A stretch of DNA of 64,000 bases from Enterococcus mundtii (GCF_013394305.1 NZ_AP019810.1:1743501-1807500), one strand, 5' to 3'. Shown: positions 8,278 through 18,517, numbered from the stretch's first letter. Numbers and translations: made by a program. The notes: generated by a model not told the origin, from the sequence alone.

Positions 8278-10257
8278 ATGGGGAAATATCAAGCAGATGC
8301 CGAGAAGCTGTTAAAGGGAGTCGGCGGGAAAGAAAATATTGCTGCGGTCAGCCATTGTGCGACACGTATGCGCTTTGTTTTAAATGACCCTGCAAAAGCA
8401 AATGAAGCTGAGATCGAAGACATCGACAGTGTAAAAGGAATGTTTACCAATGCCGGTCAATTCCAAGTGATCATCGGAAATGATGTCTCAACATTTTATA
8501 ACGACTTTGTTGCGGTATCAGGAGTTGAAGGCGTTTCAAAAGAACAAAGTAAAGCTGCTGCAAAACAGAATCTTAATCCGTTGCAACGAGCAATTGCAGT
8601 TCTAGCTGAAATCTTCACACCATTGATTCCAGCAATCATTGTTGGGGGATTGATTTTAGGGTTCCGTAACGTGTTGGAAGGCATTCAGTTCGAGAGTTTA
8701 GGTGGAACGATTGCAGAAAGTTCAACATTCTGGAATGGTGTGAATTCATTCTTATGGCTACCTGGGGAAGCGATTTTCCATTTCCTACCTGTAGGGATCA
8801 CTTGGAGTATTGCAAAGAAAATGGGAACGACACAGATTTTAGGAATTGTTTTAGGGATTACTTTGGTTTCACCGCAATTATTAAATGCCTATAGTGTCGC
8901 TTCAACTGCCGCTGCAGATATCCCATTTTGGGACTTTGGCTTTGCACAAGTACAAATGATTGGTTACCAAGCGCAAGTCATTCCAGCGATGCTTGCCGGG
9001 TTCTTACTTGCCTATTTAGAGATTTTCTTCCGTAAGTATATCCCACAATCGATCTCAATGATTTTTGTCCCACTGTTTTCACTATTACCAACTGTTATCG
9101 CGGCTAATGTAGTGTTAGGTCCAGTCGGTTGGGCAATTGGTAACTGGATCTCATCAATCGTGAATACTGGCTTGACTTCATCGATCAGCTGGTTATTCAG
9201 TGCGTTATTTGGTTTCTTATATGCACCACTAGTTATTACAGGATTACACCATATGACAAATGCCATCGATATGCAGTTGATTGCTGACTTTGGTTCAACC
9301 AATTTATGGCCAATGATCGCATTGTCAAATATTGCGCAAGGATCTGCTGTACTTGCAATCATCTTCTTGCATCGTGGCAATAAAAAAGAAGAACAAGTTT
9401 CTATCCCAGCGATGATTTCTTGTTATCTAGGGGTAACGGAACCCGCAATGTTTGGGATCAACTTGAAATATGTATATCCATTTGTAGCTGCAATGATCGG
9501 TTCTGGTGTAGCAGGAATGTTTGCGAACTTGATGGATGTTCGAGCAAATGCGATCGGTGTCGGTGGTTTGCCAGGAATCTTAGCAATCCAAGCACAAACG
9601 TGGTTACCATTCACGATTGCAATGATCATCGCAATCATCGTACCATTTGGTTTAACTGTAGTATTTAGACGTAAAGGGATCTTGAACAAATTAGATCCAG
9701 TCAATCCAGAAGAAGTAAGTGTATTACAAACTGCAGAAGGCGTATCTATTCCTACACAAAACTTTGAAGCCGCAGGAACAACTGCTGTAGCCACTGCCAA
9801 TGAAGAGTTATTCGCCGTTGCAGACGGAAAAATCAAAGCAATTACAGAAGTGAATGATCCAGTTTTCTCACAAAAAATGATGGGTGAGGGCTATGCGATC
9901 GTTCCGGACAATCAAAAAATCTATTCGCCAGTAAATGGTAAAGTAACTAGTGTATTTGAAACAAAACATGCCATCGGTATTCTAAGTGAAACCGGTGTGG
10001 AAGTTCTTGTTCACATGGGACTTGATACTGTCGAATTAAAGGGTGCACCGTTCAACGTTCTTGTGAAAGAAGGCGATCAGGTCTCGCCAACGACACAACT
10101 AGCAGAGATGGATCTCAGTGCCGTTGAACAAGCAGGTAAACAAACAGATGTCTTAGTTGTTCTAACGAATACGGACAAAGTGGCTGATTTCTCATTAAGT
10201 AAATCAGGCCAAGTACAACATGAAGAAATGATTGGTCAAGCGTCTATCAATCGCTAA
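8278..10257 (+). CDS. treB: PTS trehalose transporter subunit EIIBCA
   Basis: The product is about 659 residues and imports trehalose as trehalose-6-phosphate. The EIIB domain (about 1-80) has the phosphocysteine in SHCATRMRF (Cys27). EIIC (about 105-470) has about ten membrane segments. A C-terminal EIIA domain (about 510-650) has VHMGLDTVELKG with the phosphohistidine. ATG 8278 is chosen because GAAAGGGG ends 8 bases upstream. It is adjacent to TreR and its operator. No phosphotrehalase gene lies nearby; a terminator and ruvA follow. Confidence 0.93.
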   Translation: MGKYQADAEKLLKGVGGKENIAAVSHCATRMRFVLNDPAKANEAEIEDIDSVKGMFTNAGQFQVIIGNDVSTFYNDFVAVSGVEGVSKEQSKAAAKQNLNPLQRAIAVLAEIFTPLIPAIIVGGLILGFRNVLEGIQFESLGGTIAESSTFWNGVNSFLWLPGEAIFHFLPVGITWSIAKKMGTTQILGIVLGITLVSPQLLNAYSVASTAAADIPFWDFGFAQVQMIGYQAQVIPAMLAGFLLAYLEIFFRKYIPQSISMIFVPLFSLLPTVIAANVVLGPVGWAIGNWISSIVNTGLTSSISWLFSALFGFLYAPLVITGLHHMTNAIDMQLIADFGSTNLWPMIALSNIAQGSAVLAIIFLHRGNKKEEQVSIPAMISCYLGVTEPAMFGINLKYVYPFVAAMIGSGVAGMFANLMDVRANAIGVGGLPGILAIQAQTWLPFTIAMIIAIIVPFGLTVVFRRKGILNKLDPVNPEEVSVLQTAEGVSIPTQNFEAAGTTAVATANEELFAVADGKIKAITEVNDPVFSQKMMGEGYAIVPDNQKIYSPVNGKVTSVFETKHAIGILSETGVEVLVHMGLDTVELKGAPFNVLVKEGDQVSPTTQLAEMDLSAVEQAGKQTDVLVVLTNTDKVADFSLSKSGQVQHEEMIGQASINR

Positions 10258-10274
10258 TACACAGAGAAAATATG

Positions 10275-10325
10275 CTACGAGTTTGGGTCTTTATCAAAGA
10301 CCTAAGCTCGTAGTTCTGTTTTTGG
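10275..10325 (+). terminator. Terminator after treB
   Basis: CTACGAGTTTGGGTCTTT pairs with AAGACCTAAGCTCGTAG and is followed by TTCTGTTTTTG. It separates treB from the ruvAB unit. Confidence 0.85.
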
Positions 10326-10351
10326 GAACACTTTTTTTAAATCGCAAAGTA

Positions 10352-10360
10352 TGCTACAAT
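10352..10360 (+). promoter_or_regulatory. Extended -10 promoter of ruvAB
   Basis: TGCTACAAT is an extended -10 element 48 bp before the ruvA start. The -35 region is only a T-rich stretch. Confidence 0.5.
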
Positions 10361-10408
10361 GGATAGAAATATGGGAACGTATGTGTGCGAAAGAAAGAGG
10401 AAATTTCA

Positions 10409-11011
10409 ATGTATGAATATCTAAGAGGCATGGTGACTTTTATCAGTCCGTATTATATCGTTGTAGAAACGCAAGGGGTGGGCTATCAAATTGCGTTAGG
10501 TAACCCTTATCGCTATAGTAGTAAGTTAGATAAAGAAGTAAAAATCTATGTCCATCAAGTCATCCGTGAAGATGCACATTTACTATACGGTTTTGATTCA
10601 CTCGAAGAGAAACAATTGTTTTTACGATTAGTCAGTGTTTCAGGGATCGGACCGAAAAGTGCATTAGCGATCATGGCGAGTGACGATCATTCTGGCTTGA
10701 TCCAAGCGGTGGAAACTGGCGATGTCACTTACTTGACGAAGTTCCCAGGTGTAGGTAAAAAAACAGCACAACAAATGATCTTGGATCTAAAAGGCAAGTT
10801 TGGCGAGTTGAGTATCGATATGCCATTTTCTTTATTTGATGAAGCAACGGTTCAAGATGCAAGTGCCTTATCAGAGGCAATGGAAGCTCTATCTGCTCTT
10901 GGTTACAGTGAGCGTGAAATCAAACGTGTAGAGAAACAACTTAAAGAAATCGACAATCAAACAACGGATGAGTATTTAAGGCAAGCATTGAAATTGATGA
11001 TGAAAAAGTAA
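10409..11011 (+). CDS. ruvA: Holliday junction DNA helicase subunit RuvA
   Basis: The product is 200 residues, normal length. The N-terminal OB fold starts [20 protein letters not shown], two helix-hairpin-helix motifs follow ([16 protein letters not shown] and [16 protein letters not shown]), and the C-terminal domain that contacts RuvB ends KLMMKK. RuvA binds four-way junctions and loads RuvB. ATG 10409 has AGAAAGAGG 8 bases upstream, so the longer in-frame extension is rejected. ruvB starts 13 bp later. Confidence 0.97.
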   Translation: MYEYLRGMVTFISPYYIVVETQGVGYQIALGNPYRYSSKLDKEVKIYVHQVIREDAHLLYGFDSLEEKQLFLRLVSVSGIGPKSALAIMASDDHSGLIQAVETGDVTYLTKFPGVGKKTAQQMILDLKGKFGELSIDMPFSLFDEATVQDASALSEAMEALSALGYSEREIKRVEKQLKEIDNQTTDEYLRQALKLMMKK

Positions 11012-11023
11012 GGAGGACGCTTG

Positions 11024-12025
11024 ATGACAGATGAACATCTTCTTTCACCAGAACCTGGTGAGAATGAATTAAGTTTAGAAAAATCTTTGCGCCCTCAATT
11101 GCTTGCGCAATATATCGGTCAACATAAAGTAAAACAAGAATTGAGTATCTACATCGAAGCGGCATGTAATCGTGAAGAACCGCTAGACCACGTCTTGTTA
11201 TACGGTCCTCCGGGATTGGGGAAAACAACGATGGCTATGGTCATCGCAAACGAGATGCAAGTCAATATCCGTACGACAAGTGGACCAGCCATTGAGCGAC
11301 CAGGAGATCTGGTGGCAATTTTGAATGAACTAGAAGCAGGGGATGTCTTGTTTATTGATGAGATCCATCGCTTACCTCGCGTGGCAGAAGAAATGCTTTA
11401 TTCGGCGATGGAAGATTTCTATGTAGATATCATGGTAGGGCAAGGGCCGACCGCTCACCCCGTTCATTTTCCGTTACCACCTTTCACGTTGATCGGTGCA
11501 ACGACTCGAGCAGGGATGCTGTCTGCACCTTTACGTGACCGTTTTGGAATCATTGCTCACATGGAATACTATGAAGAAGAAGATTTAAGAGAAATCGTTT
11601 TACGATCTGCCGATATTTTTCAAACGGAGATCATCACCGAAGGGGCTTTAGAAATCGCACGACGTTCCCGTGGGACCCCGCGGATCGCTAATCGCTTGTT
11701 AAAACGAGTGCGTGATTTTGCCCAAGTACAAGGAGATGGCAAGATCGATCAGTTGATTGCTGACCGCGCATTGACACTCTTACAGGTCGATCAAGCGGGA
11801 TTGGATTATGTCGATCAGAAATTGCTACGTACGATGATCGAGCTGTATGGTGGGGGTCCAGTAGGTCTAAGCACTTTATCCGTTAATATTGGAGAAGAGC
11901 GAGAAACAGTCGAAGATATGTATGAACCTTTTTTGATCCAAAAAGGCTTTTTGAAACGGACTCCTCGTGGGCGGATCGCTACCGCCTATGCGTATGAACA
12001 CTTTGGCTATGACTACCAAGTGTGA
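11024..12025 (+). CDS. ruvB: Holliday junction branch migration helicase RuvB
   Basis: The product is 333 residues with an AAA+ module: Walker [10 protein letters not shown], Walker [10 protein letters not shown], sensor 1 GATTRAG and arginine finger in PLRDRFGI. The C-terminal winged helix ends [15 protein letters not shown]. It drives branch migration with RuvA. AGGAGGA lies just before ATG 11024. It forms an operon with ruvA. Confidence 0.97.
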   Translation: MTDEHLLSPEPGENELSLEKSLRPQLLAQYIGQHKVKQELSIYIEAACNREEPLDHVLLYGPPGLGKTTMAMVIANEMQVNIRTTSGPAIERPGDLVAILNELEAGDVLFIDEIHRLPRVAEEMLYSAMEDFYVDIMVGQGPTAHPVHFPLPPFTLIGATTRAGMLSAPLRDRFGIIAHMEYYEEEDLREIVLRSADIFQTEIITEGALEIARRSRGTPRIANRLLKRVRDFAQVQGDGKIDQLIADRALTLLQVDQAGLDYVDQKLLRTMIELYGGGPVGLSTLSVNIGEERETVEDMYEPFLIQKGFLKRTPRGRIATAYAYEHFGYDYQV

Positions 12026-12088
12026 TCACTCTTTTCTATTGAAAGAGCAAATAGTAGAATAATGATTGAAGAGATGGGAGGGATCATT

Positions 12089-12676
12089 GTGGGAGACGCT
12101 TCACATACGAAACAAATGATCAAAAAAGTCTTGGTGTCGCTTTGCGAAACACAGCCTTTTCGCAAAATCAGTGTGCAACAGATCGCACACGAAGCAGGCA
12201 TCAACCGACAAACATTTTATTATCATTTCACCGATAAGTATGATTTATTGCGTTGGGTGTACTATGAAGATTCATTGCATTACCTAAAAACAGAATCGCT
12301 TTCTCTCGACAATTGGGAAGAGCAAGCATTGCTGATGTTAAAAGCCATTGCCGAAAATAAACAGTTCTATTCAAGTACCGTTAGTTCAGAACAGGAGATT
12401 CTGCAAAAGCAATTTTCTGCGTTGATCCAACCCTCATTTATTAAAATATTTGAGCAAATGGATGAAGAAAAACAACTAACTTCCAAAGATAAATTATTTT
12501 ATGCTCGTTTTTTCTCTTATGGCTGTAGTGGAGTCTTAGTCAATTGGATCACACAAGGTTATACAGAAACACCCTTAGAAGTTGCAATGCAGTTCTTTCG
12601 TTTAGCCAAAGATACTGAATTGTATTCGTATCGGTTGTACGCATTGGAAGAAGAACAGGAAATAAAAGACGAATGA
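12089..12676 (+). CDS. TetR/AcrR family transcriptional regulator
   Basis: The product is about 195 residues. The N-terminal helix-turn-helix (FRKISVQQIAHEAGINRQTFYYHFTDKYDLLRWV) is followed by a TetR-like ligand/dimer domain of the DhaS-like type, with the signature FFSYGCSGVLVNWITQG. GTG 12089 fits GGGAGGG 8 bases upstream; an ATG at 12062 is the alternative. The effector and target genes are unknown. It lies between ruvB and the phosphatase gene. Confidence 0.85.
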   Translation: MGDASHTKQMIKKVLVSLCETQPFRKISVQQIAHEAGINRQTFYYHFTDKYDLLRWVYYEDSLHYLKTESLSLDNWEEQALLMLKAIAENKQFYSSTVSSEQEILQKQFSALIQPSFIKIFEQMDEEKQLTSKDKLFYARFFSYGCSGVLVNWITQGYTETPLEVAMQFFRLAKDTELYSYRLYALEEEQEIKDE

Positions 12677-12724
12677 CCTTTTTTCATTGATTCCAAAAAT
12701 AGGAATACAAAAGGAGAGAATGCT

Positions 12725-13195
12725 ATGACGAAAGTATTATTTGTTTGTTTAGGAAACATTTGTCGTTCACCTATGGCAGAAGGGTTATTAAAAAAGAAAG
12801 TAGCAGAACAGGATCTGTTGGATTCCTTCGTCATTGATTCGGCTGCAACAAGTACCTATGAGGTAGGTAGTGCCCCTCATCCAGGTACACAAGCGATCTT
12901 GGCAAAAGAACATGTTGATACGCAAGAAATGATTGCTCGCCAAATACGTCAAGAAGACTTCCAAAAATTTGATTGGATCATCGGTATGGATCAGTCAAAT
13001 GTGGCTGACTTAAAGCAACTTGCGCCGATTGAAGCGCAAGAGAAAATCCAACTATTTTTGAGTCCAGTCATTGGCAAAAAAGCACAAAATGTACCTGATC
13101 CATATTACACGAATAACTTTGAAGAAACCTATCGATTGATCAATGAAGGCTTAGAAAAATGGCTTGAATTATGGATGGAAAACGACTTAAAATAA
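12725..13195 (+). CDS. Low-molecular-weight protein-tyrosine phosphatase
   Basis: The product is 156 residues. The P-loop VCLGNICRSPMAEG near residue 8 gives the C(X)5R nucleophile and phosphate-binding site, and the general-acid Asp lies in VPDPYYTNNFEETY. It dephosphorylates phosphotyrosine proteins in the cytoplasm. No capsule or kinase gene is adjacent, so the substrate is not indicated. AAAGGAGAG precedes the ATG. Confidence 0.93.
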   Translation: MTKVLFVCLGNICRSPMAEGLLKKKVAEQDLLDSFVIDSAATSTYEVGSAPHPGTQAILAKEHVDTQEMIARQIRQEDFQKFDWIIGMDQSNVADLKQLAPIEAQEKIQLFLSPVIGKKAQNVPDPYYTNNFEETYRLINEGLEKWLELWMENDLK

Positions 13196-13326
13196 CACAT
13201 GTGTTGTTTGACGGTTTTAGGTAAAAGTTGGTATAAAATAAACTATATTCTTGTTTTTTTAAGAAAAATTGGATAAAATAGGAGTAATTAAGTAACATAT
13301 TCTTAGCTAGGGGAGGGGTACATTCA

Positions 13327-13701
13327 ATGGATGAAGAAACAGTATCACCAATGAAGAAACTGACAAAGTTAGTGACTAATACTTCGTTTCAACTTTTTGA
13401 TTCATTTGTGAATGACACAGAAGAAAAAGCTGAGAATGTACGGTTACAAGGGGAGTTCATTCTCGAACTCCAGAAAGCTGCAGCTCAGAATAGTTTAGTG
13501 ATTCTACAAGTGCGCGAGAATCCACTAAGCAATAAGTACGAAACCTTTTCCGGTTGGGTGGCAACGAAAACAGTTGAGCATGACCGAGTGATGATTCGCT
13601 TGCAAAACCAAGAGCAACAAATCCGAATCGTCCCAATTGAACAAATCGAAAAAATCACTAGTCTTTCACCTACGGGAGACCAAGAGCGATTATCTAAATA
13701 A
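13327..13701 (+). CDS. Small conserved hypothetical protein, possibly YolD-like
   Basis: The product is 124 residues, soluble, with no signal peptide. Residues about 55-112 look like a small beta-rich module (SLVILQVRENPLSNKYETFS, then VMIRLQNQEQQIRIVPIEQI). This recalls YolD-like domains but without clear signature residues. GGGGAGGGG lies upstream of the ATG and a good terminator follows, so it is a monocistronic gene. Function is not known. Confidence 0.7.
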   Translation: MDEETVSPMKKLTKLVTNTSFQLFDSFVNDTEEKAENVRLQGEFILELQKAAAQNSLVILQVRENPLSNKYETFSGWVATKTVEHDRVMIRLQNQEQQIRIVPIEQIEKITSLSPTGDQERLSK

Positions 13702-13706
13702 GAATA

Positions 13707-13747
13707 AAAGCTATGAAAAAGTAGATTGCTTTTTCATAGCTTTTTTA
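13707..13747 (+). terminator. Terminator
   Basis: AAAGCTATGAAAAAG pairs with CTTTTTCATAGCTTT around the loop TAGATTG, followed by T-rich sequence. Confidence 0.9.
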
Positions 13748-13814
13748 TATGTTTTTTTTACTAAAGAGAGAATCTAAAGATTCTCAAAGAACTTGATTTG
13801 TTGGATCGGTATGA

Positions 13815-13852
13815 ATAAAAAAAAAGGACCTGCTAGCCGGGGAGCTAGCAGG
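13815..13852 (-). terminator. Terminator reading leftward, downstream of brnQ
   Basis: On the minus strand CCTGCTAGC and GCTAGCAGG form a perfect 9-bp stem around a 6-base loop, followed by TCC and nine T. It lies about 145 bp past the brnQ stop and probably ends that transcript. Confidence 0.7.
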
Positions 13853-13996
13853 AAAGGAGTTAAAAATGAAAAAGTGTTGTTAGGGTTGTTTGTTGGTATA
13901 CTTATATATTAAAGGTGAGTTGTGAATATTTTGTGACGAAAGTTTACCAAAGTTGTTAATTTTTTTATACAAAAAGTTAAACATCTCTTTTTTTTG

Positions 13997-15361
13997 TTAG
14001 CTAACAATCAAGTCAGACTTTTCTTCATTTTTAAAGAAACTCCAGAGTAATCCGATGATAAAGCCAATCAATGCTGGTGTGATCCAGCCCATTCCCAATG
14101 AGAAGAATGGGAGATAGGAATCAGCGAATATTAAAATTCCTTTGACGAAACTTGTTTGCTTAATTGAATCAGGACAAGCATTCAGTCCATCCACGATGGA
14201 AGCGAGTAATGTGAAATATGTGGTCATTCGATAAACAGAAGTACGTTGTTTAAATAATGGGCCAAACAATACAAGTAAGATCAAGGTCATTGCCAATGGA
14301 TAAATAAACATCAAGACCGGTAAAGAGATCTGAATAATATTCGTTAAGCCCACGTTTGCAACTAAACATGCTAATAAACTTGTTCCGGTTACAAAGAATA
14401 GATAGCTTCTTTTAGGAAACAATTCAGTGAATGTTTCTGCGAATGCAGTAATCAGTCCGATACCTGTTTTTAAACAAGCAAGAATCACGATAAAGGCTAA
14501 TAGGATACTCCCGTAAGTTCCTAAATAGTGATCAGCAATTTGTGCCAAGGCGATACCACCATTCGCACTCATTGGGAATGTTCCTAGACTCATTGTTCCT
14601 GCATAAGAAAGTAGGGTATAGATGATCCCCATCAAAACGATGCTGATCGCGCCTGATTTGATCGTATCTCTTGCAATATCAGAAGGCTTTGTGACACCCA
14701 TGCCACGAATCGTCGTGACGATAATGATCCCAAAAGCTAAGGCAGCTAACGCATCCAACGTGTTGTATCCTTGTGTAAAACCAGTGAAGAATGCTTGGTT
14801 TTGGTAGTGAGGTTGGACAGGCGCATCCGATACTGAGCCAAGTGGGTTGATAAAAGCAAGTAATAACAAGATACCTAGTAATACTAAAAATGCGGGATTC
14901 AAAAATTTACCAACATAATCCAAGATTTTAGTTGGACGTTTGGATAACCACCAAGCAGCTAAAAAGAATAAGAAACTAAAAATAGCTAAAAATAATGTTT
15001 GATTTTCTGCTGGAATAAAAGGTGCTAAGCCAATTTCAAAAGAAGTAGTTGCCAAACGTGGTAAGGCAAAAAATGGACCAATGACTAAATAAAGTAAGAC
15101 AGTAAAAATAAGTGCATAAGTTTTATTGATTCGTTGTGCTAATTCGTAGACACCAGAGGTCTTTGAAACACCGATCGCAATGACACCTAAGAATGGTAAA
15201 CCGATCCCTGTAACTAAAAAGCCAAGATTTGCCCAGAAGATATCCGCACCAGCTTCTTGCCCCATATGGACAGGAAATATAAGATTACCAGCTCCAAAAA
15301 ATAGGCCAAATAGCATGGAACCGATGAATAGATTTTCTTTGAATGATAATTTTTTTGACAT
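13997..15361 (-). CDS. brnQ: Branched-chain amino acid transporter BrnQ (LIVCS family)
   Basis: The product is about 454 residues with about 12 membrane segments. It opens with [30 protein letters not shown], split here as [12 protein letters not shown]-type motif of the LIVCS sodium symporters of Leu, Ile and Val. AAAGGAGTTTTCT precedes ATG 15361; a longer upstream frame lacks a ribosome site. A perfect CodY box lies 63 bp upstream, so repression when branched-chain amino acids are abundant is likely. The gene is monocistronic. Confidence 0.93.
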   Translation of the reverse strand: MSKKLSFKENLFIGSMLFGLFFGAGNLIFPVHMGQEAGADIFWANLGFLVTGIGLPFLGVIAIGVSKTSGVYELAQRINKTYALIFTVLLYLVIGPFFALPRLATTSFEIGLAPFIPAENQTLFLAIFSFLFFLAAWWLSKRPTKILDYVGKFLNPAFLVLLGILLLLAFINPLGSVSDAPVQPHYQNQAFFTGFTQGYNTLDALAALAFGIIIVTTIRGMGVTKPSDIARDTIKSGAISIVLMGIIYTLLSYAGTMSLGTFPMSANGGIALAQIADHYLGTYGSILLAFIVILACLKTGIGLITAFAETFTELFPKRSYLFFVTGTSLLACLVANVGLTNIIQISLPVLMFIYPLAMTLILLVLFGPLFKQRTSVYRMTTYFTLLASIVDGLNACPDSIKQTSFVKGILIFADSYLPFFSLGMGWITPALIGFIIGLLWSFFKNEEKSDLIVS

Positions 15362-15423
15362 AGAAAACTCCTTTACTTTTTTGTATTTTGTTAAAAGTAA
15401 CAAATTATGTGATGAATTGCAAC

Positions 15424-15438
15424 AATTTTCTGAAAATT
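15424..15438 (-). promoter_or_regulatory. CodY box upstream of brnQ
   Basis: AATTTTCTGAAAATT equals the CodY consensus AATTTTCWGAAAATT at all 15 positions. Confidence 0.8.
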
Positions 15439-15439
15439 A

Positions 15440-15655
15440 TCGAATTCTCTAGAATGATGCTACACATTGACGAAACGACTGCTAACCCTGTGAGAGGAAT
15501 AAGTAGCGTGTTTTCACTGCCTCGAAAAAATGTTAGTCAAAAGATCACTCCAATATCTGAATCTTCTTAATTTGAAGAGGTTTCTCACAACCACATGTTA
15601 CGTGAGGTTGCGCAAAAGTTCAACTGATAAAGCGATCGGAACAAAAACAATAAAT
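15440..15655. other. Intergenic region without a gene
   Basis: I see no convincing gene here. A TTTCTCACAACC string at 15580-15591 and a GAAGAGG stretch resemble pieces of the 120-bp repeats at 5.2-5.6 kb, but the full unit is not present. Confidence 0.4.
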
Positions 15656-15710
15656 AAAAAGAAGAACCGCAACTTTTTGAGTAGGATGACCTTGCTCAAT
15701 CAAGTTGCGG
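15646..15710 (-). terminator. Terminator of the lysine-type ABC transporter operon
   Basis: CCGCAACTT (15667-15675) pairs with AAGTTGCGG (15702-15710), with an inner GAGTAGGA/ACCTTGCTC region. On the minus strand it is followed by TTCTTCTTTTTATT. Confidence 0.75.
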
Positions 15711-15743
15711 TAGTTTGAATACTAAGGGTGATTTGATACTTTA

Positions 15744-16484
15744 TTAGTTATTCAAAATGCGTGACAAGAACTCTTTCGTACGTGTTTCTTTTGGATGAAC
15801 GAAGATATCTTCAGGACTTCCTTCTTCCGCGATCACACCTTTATCCATGAAGATCACTCGGTCAGATACCTCTTTCGCAAATTCCATTTCATGGGTTACG
15901 ATGATCATTGTCAGTCCAGTATGGGCTAGATCTTTGATCGTATTCAATACTTCACCGACCATTTCAGGATCAAGGGCAGAAGTTGGCTCATCGAAGAGCA
16001 TCACATCAGGGTTCATTGATAGAGCACGAGCGATAGCGACCCGTTGTTTTTGACCACCGGATAGTTGAGAAGGACGAGCTTCGATGTATTGTCTCATACC
16101 GACTTTTTCTAAGTTTTCGATTGCCACTTTACGGGCATGCTCTTTCTCTCTTTTTAAGACAGTGGTTTGTCCAGAAATACAATTTTCTAAAACATTCATA
16201 TTATTGAAAAGATTGAAAGATTGGAAAACCATACCGACATTTGTCCGATACTTTGGTAAATTATATTTTGGTGCTAAGACGTTTTCGTTGTTGTAAATGA
16301 TCTCGCCGCCTGATGGTTTTTCTAGTAAATTGATACAACGTAAGAATGTTGATTTACCTGAACCAGAGGAACCGATGATGGTCACGACTTCCCCTTTATT
16401 GACGGTCATGCTAATATCTTTCAGCACTTCATTGTCGCCGAATTTTTTACTTAAATGATTGATTTCGATGATATTCTCACTCAT
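15744..16484 (-). CDS. Amino acid ABC transporter ATP-binding protein (probably lysine)
   Basis: The product is 246 residues of the polar-amino-acid ATPase group (GlnQ-like). Walker [11 protein letters not shown]-loop VFQSFNLF, signature LSGGQKQR and Walker [13 protein letters not shown] are intact. It powers uptake with the adjacent binding-protein/permease fusion, 12 bp away. Automated naming would say glutamine, but the operon is headed by a lysine riboswitch, so lysine is the better guess. Confidence 0.93.
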   Translation of the reverse strand: MSENIIEINHLSKKFGDNEVLKDISMTVNKGEVVTIIGSSGSGKSTFLRCINLLEKPSGGEIIYNNENVLAPKYNLPKYRTNVGMVFQSFNLFNNMNVLENCISGQTTVLKREKEHARKVAIENLEKVGMRQYIEARPSQLSGGQKQRVAIARALSMNPDVMLFDEPTSALDPEMVGEVLNTIKDLAHTGLTMIIVTHEMEFAKEVSDRVIFMDKGVIAEEGSPEDIFVHPKETRTKEFLSRILNN

Positions 16485-16496
16485 AGGACTGCCTCC

Positions 16497-18092
16497 TTAT
16501 TCCTGTAGGTTCGCGTTGTTGACTTCTTCAATTTTTGTATACGCAGTAGGTCCGTCGATTTTCTTCTCAATCACACGTAGGATTCTTGTGATCGTGAAGG
16601 TCATGATCAAGTAGATGATCCCAACGATCGTGAATGTTTGGAAGAATTGGAAGTTGGCACCAGAGGCAGAGTTTCCTTGGAAGAATAGATCTGCTACACC
16701 AATGACACTTAATACGGCGGTGTCTTTGATATTGATGACAAACTCATTTCCAGTAGCCGGCAAAATATTTCTCAATACTTGCGGAATCACTACTTTACGC
16801 ATCGTTTGACTGTGGGTCATGCCGATCGCTTGGGCTGCTTCAAATTGTCCGCCATCTACTGCAAAAATCCCACCACGTACAATCTCAGTCATATACGCAC
16901 CGGTGTTGATCGAAACGATGAACAACGCAGCAATCGTGCGATCCAGAGAAATACCAAAGGCTAGAGCCAATCCATAGAAGATGACCATGGCTTGAACCAT
17001 CATTGGTGTACCACGGAAGACTTCGATATAAACAGATAATAAGAAATTAGCTATTTTTTGGAAGAAGCGTGTCACTTTATTATCAGATTCTGGAATTGAG
17101 CGAAAGACGCCAATCAATAAACCCAATGTTGTTCCTACAACTGTACCGATCAATGCGATAAATAGTGTCAAACCAGCTCCGCGTAAGAACATGTTGCCAT
17201 ATTGATCCCAAATCGTCTTGAAATCATGGAGCAAGCCAGTTTCTTCTGCATCTCCATCCGTTGACGCAGGTTGGTCTTCAATGGCTTGGTCCATGATAGC
17301 AATACGATCATCATGAGAAATGCCGCTTAATATTTGGTTGACTTGTTGAAGATCAGGATCACCTTTACGCATCCCTACAGCAATCTGGACATCTTCGGGA
17401 TTTGTTTGAAAGCCATTTGCTTCATCTAGTTCGAGCATTTTCAAGGCTGGGTTGACGCTTGTGGCGGTTACCCCTTCTGGACGTTCACTAACATAACCGT
17501 CAATCATGCCAGAAGCTAGTGCTGTTCGCATAGCTGAAAAGTTATCCATTGCTTGTTGCTTGTCCACTCCTGGGATCTGATCGATCACGTTATAGTGGAA
17601 TGTATTCAATTGTGCAGTGATTTTTGCGCCAGAAAGATCTTCTAAGCTAGTCGCATTCGCAAACTTACCATCTTTTTGTACGACAATCACAAGTTCTGAT
17701 TCATAGTATGGATCAGTAAAGTCGATTTCTTTTTGACGTTCTGCTGTCGGACTCATGCCGGCAATGATTGCATCGATCTTTCCAGATTGAAGGGCAGGCG
17801 GTAAACCGTCCCATTTCGTTTGGACAATGACTAGTTCTCTTCCTAAACCTTCAGCTACCTTTTTGGCAATTTGTACATCATATCCGCCAGCAAAGCTGTT
17901 TTGTCCTTGAATTGGATAGGCATTGTTTGCATCTGTTTGTTGAGACCAGTTAAAGGGCGCATAACCAGCTTCCATTCCGACACGAAATTGATCGCTCGGT
18001 GTTTTATCATCTGCATGAGCCAAAGTGGTCAAGCTAAAGATCGATAGAATAAACGTAAAAATTAGAGTGAGTGTAACTGAATTTTTTTTCAT
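16497..18092 (-). CDS. Amino acid ABC transporter substrate-binding/permease fusion (probably lysine)
   Basis: The product is 531 residues. After a signal peptide (VTLTLIFTFILSIFSLTTLAHA) comes a type 3 periplasmic-binding domain at about 35-270 (FRVGMEAGYAPFNW, ALQSGKIDAIIAGMSPTAER). A HisM-type permease domain follows at about 295-520 with EAAQAIGMTHSQTMRKVVIPQ, the EAA loop that docks the ATPase. The architecture is that of GlnP. Start ATG has AAAAGGAGAAGAC upstream. A long leader with an L-box precedes the gene, indicating lysine-dependent control. Confidence 0.9.
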   Translation of the reverse strand: MKKNSVTLTLIFTFILSIFSLTTLAHADDKTPSDQFRVGMEAGYAPFNWSQQTDANNAYPIQGQNSFAGGYDVQIAKKVAEGLGRELVIVQTKWDGLPPALQSGKIDAIIAGMSPTAERQKEIDFTDPYYESELVIVVQKDGKFANATSLEDLSGAKITAQLNTFHYNVIDQIPGVDKQQAMDNFSAMRTALASGMIDGYVSERPEGVTATSVNPALKMLELDEANGFQTNPEDVQIAVGMRKGDPDLQQVNQILSGISHDDRIAIMDQAIEDQPASTDGDAEETGLLHDFKTIWDQYGNMFLRGAGLTLFIALIGTVVGTTLGLLIGVFRSIPESDNKVTRFFQKIANFLLSVYIEVFRGTPMMVQAMVIFYGLALAFGISLDRTIAALFIVSINTGAYMTEIVRGGIFAVDGGQFEAAQAIGMTHSQTMRKVVIPQVLRNILPATGNEFVINIKDTAVLSVIGVADLFFQGNSASGANFQFFQTFTIVGIIYLIMTFTITRILRVIEKKIDGPTAYTKIEEVNNANLQE

Positions 18093-18242
18093 CTGTCTTC
18101 TCCTTTTTGTTTGTTCACGTACGTGGTCCTTCAGGCATATACTGATAAGACCAACGTTCGCTCAGCTTCTTTGGCTGATAACCAAAGCGCCTTGACACGA
18201 GTGGTCGAATACATGCATTGCAGTTGCTTATCAAGGAGAAAT

Positions 18243-18487
18243 AAAAAACGACCGCTTTGTAGGTACAAAAGGGCCGCTAAATTTCACAGAGTGATAAACC
18301 TCTCACAAAACATAGCGCAACTTAGCATCACTGCTAAGACAGTCCGTAAGCTGTTAACTTACGTCCCAACATACTTTTTAAGCAAAAAAAAGTACATTTC
18401 GGCGATCCTCCCTAGCCCTGCTTCCACATGTTTGCTTCACTCCACAGGTTTAATGATTCTCGCGACCTCTACCTCATTGATTGAGGC
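18243..18487 (-). promoter_or_regulatory. Lysine riboswitch (L-box) with intrinsic terminator
   Basis: On the minus strand the leader contains the L-box landmarks in order: AGAGGTCGCGAGAATCATTAA-like start (about 18450-18470), GGGAGGATCGCCGAA then a hairpin then GTTGGGA, and ACTGTC with a TTAGCA/TGCTAA hairpin then GCGCTATG ending near 18311. A terminator (CGGCC...GGTCG then six T) lies at 18243-18278, before the transporter gene. High lysine is expected to stop transcription here. Confidence 0.85.
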
Positions 18488-18517
18488 ATCTCGTATTCAG
18501 TTATTTATACAAAAAAT

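Noticed and set aside
13866-13883. Five-codon peptide MKKCC with a ribosome site (AAAGGAGTTAAAA) after the 13829-13852 hairpin
   Set aside because: Too short to support as a gene. The hairpin is better explained as the leftward brnQ terminator.
15540-15600. Fragment resembling the 120-bp repeat
   Set aside because: Only TTTCTCACAACC and some A/G-rich DNA match. The linker and the paired body are missing.
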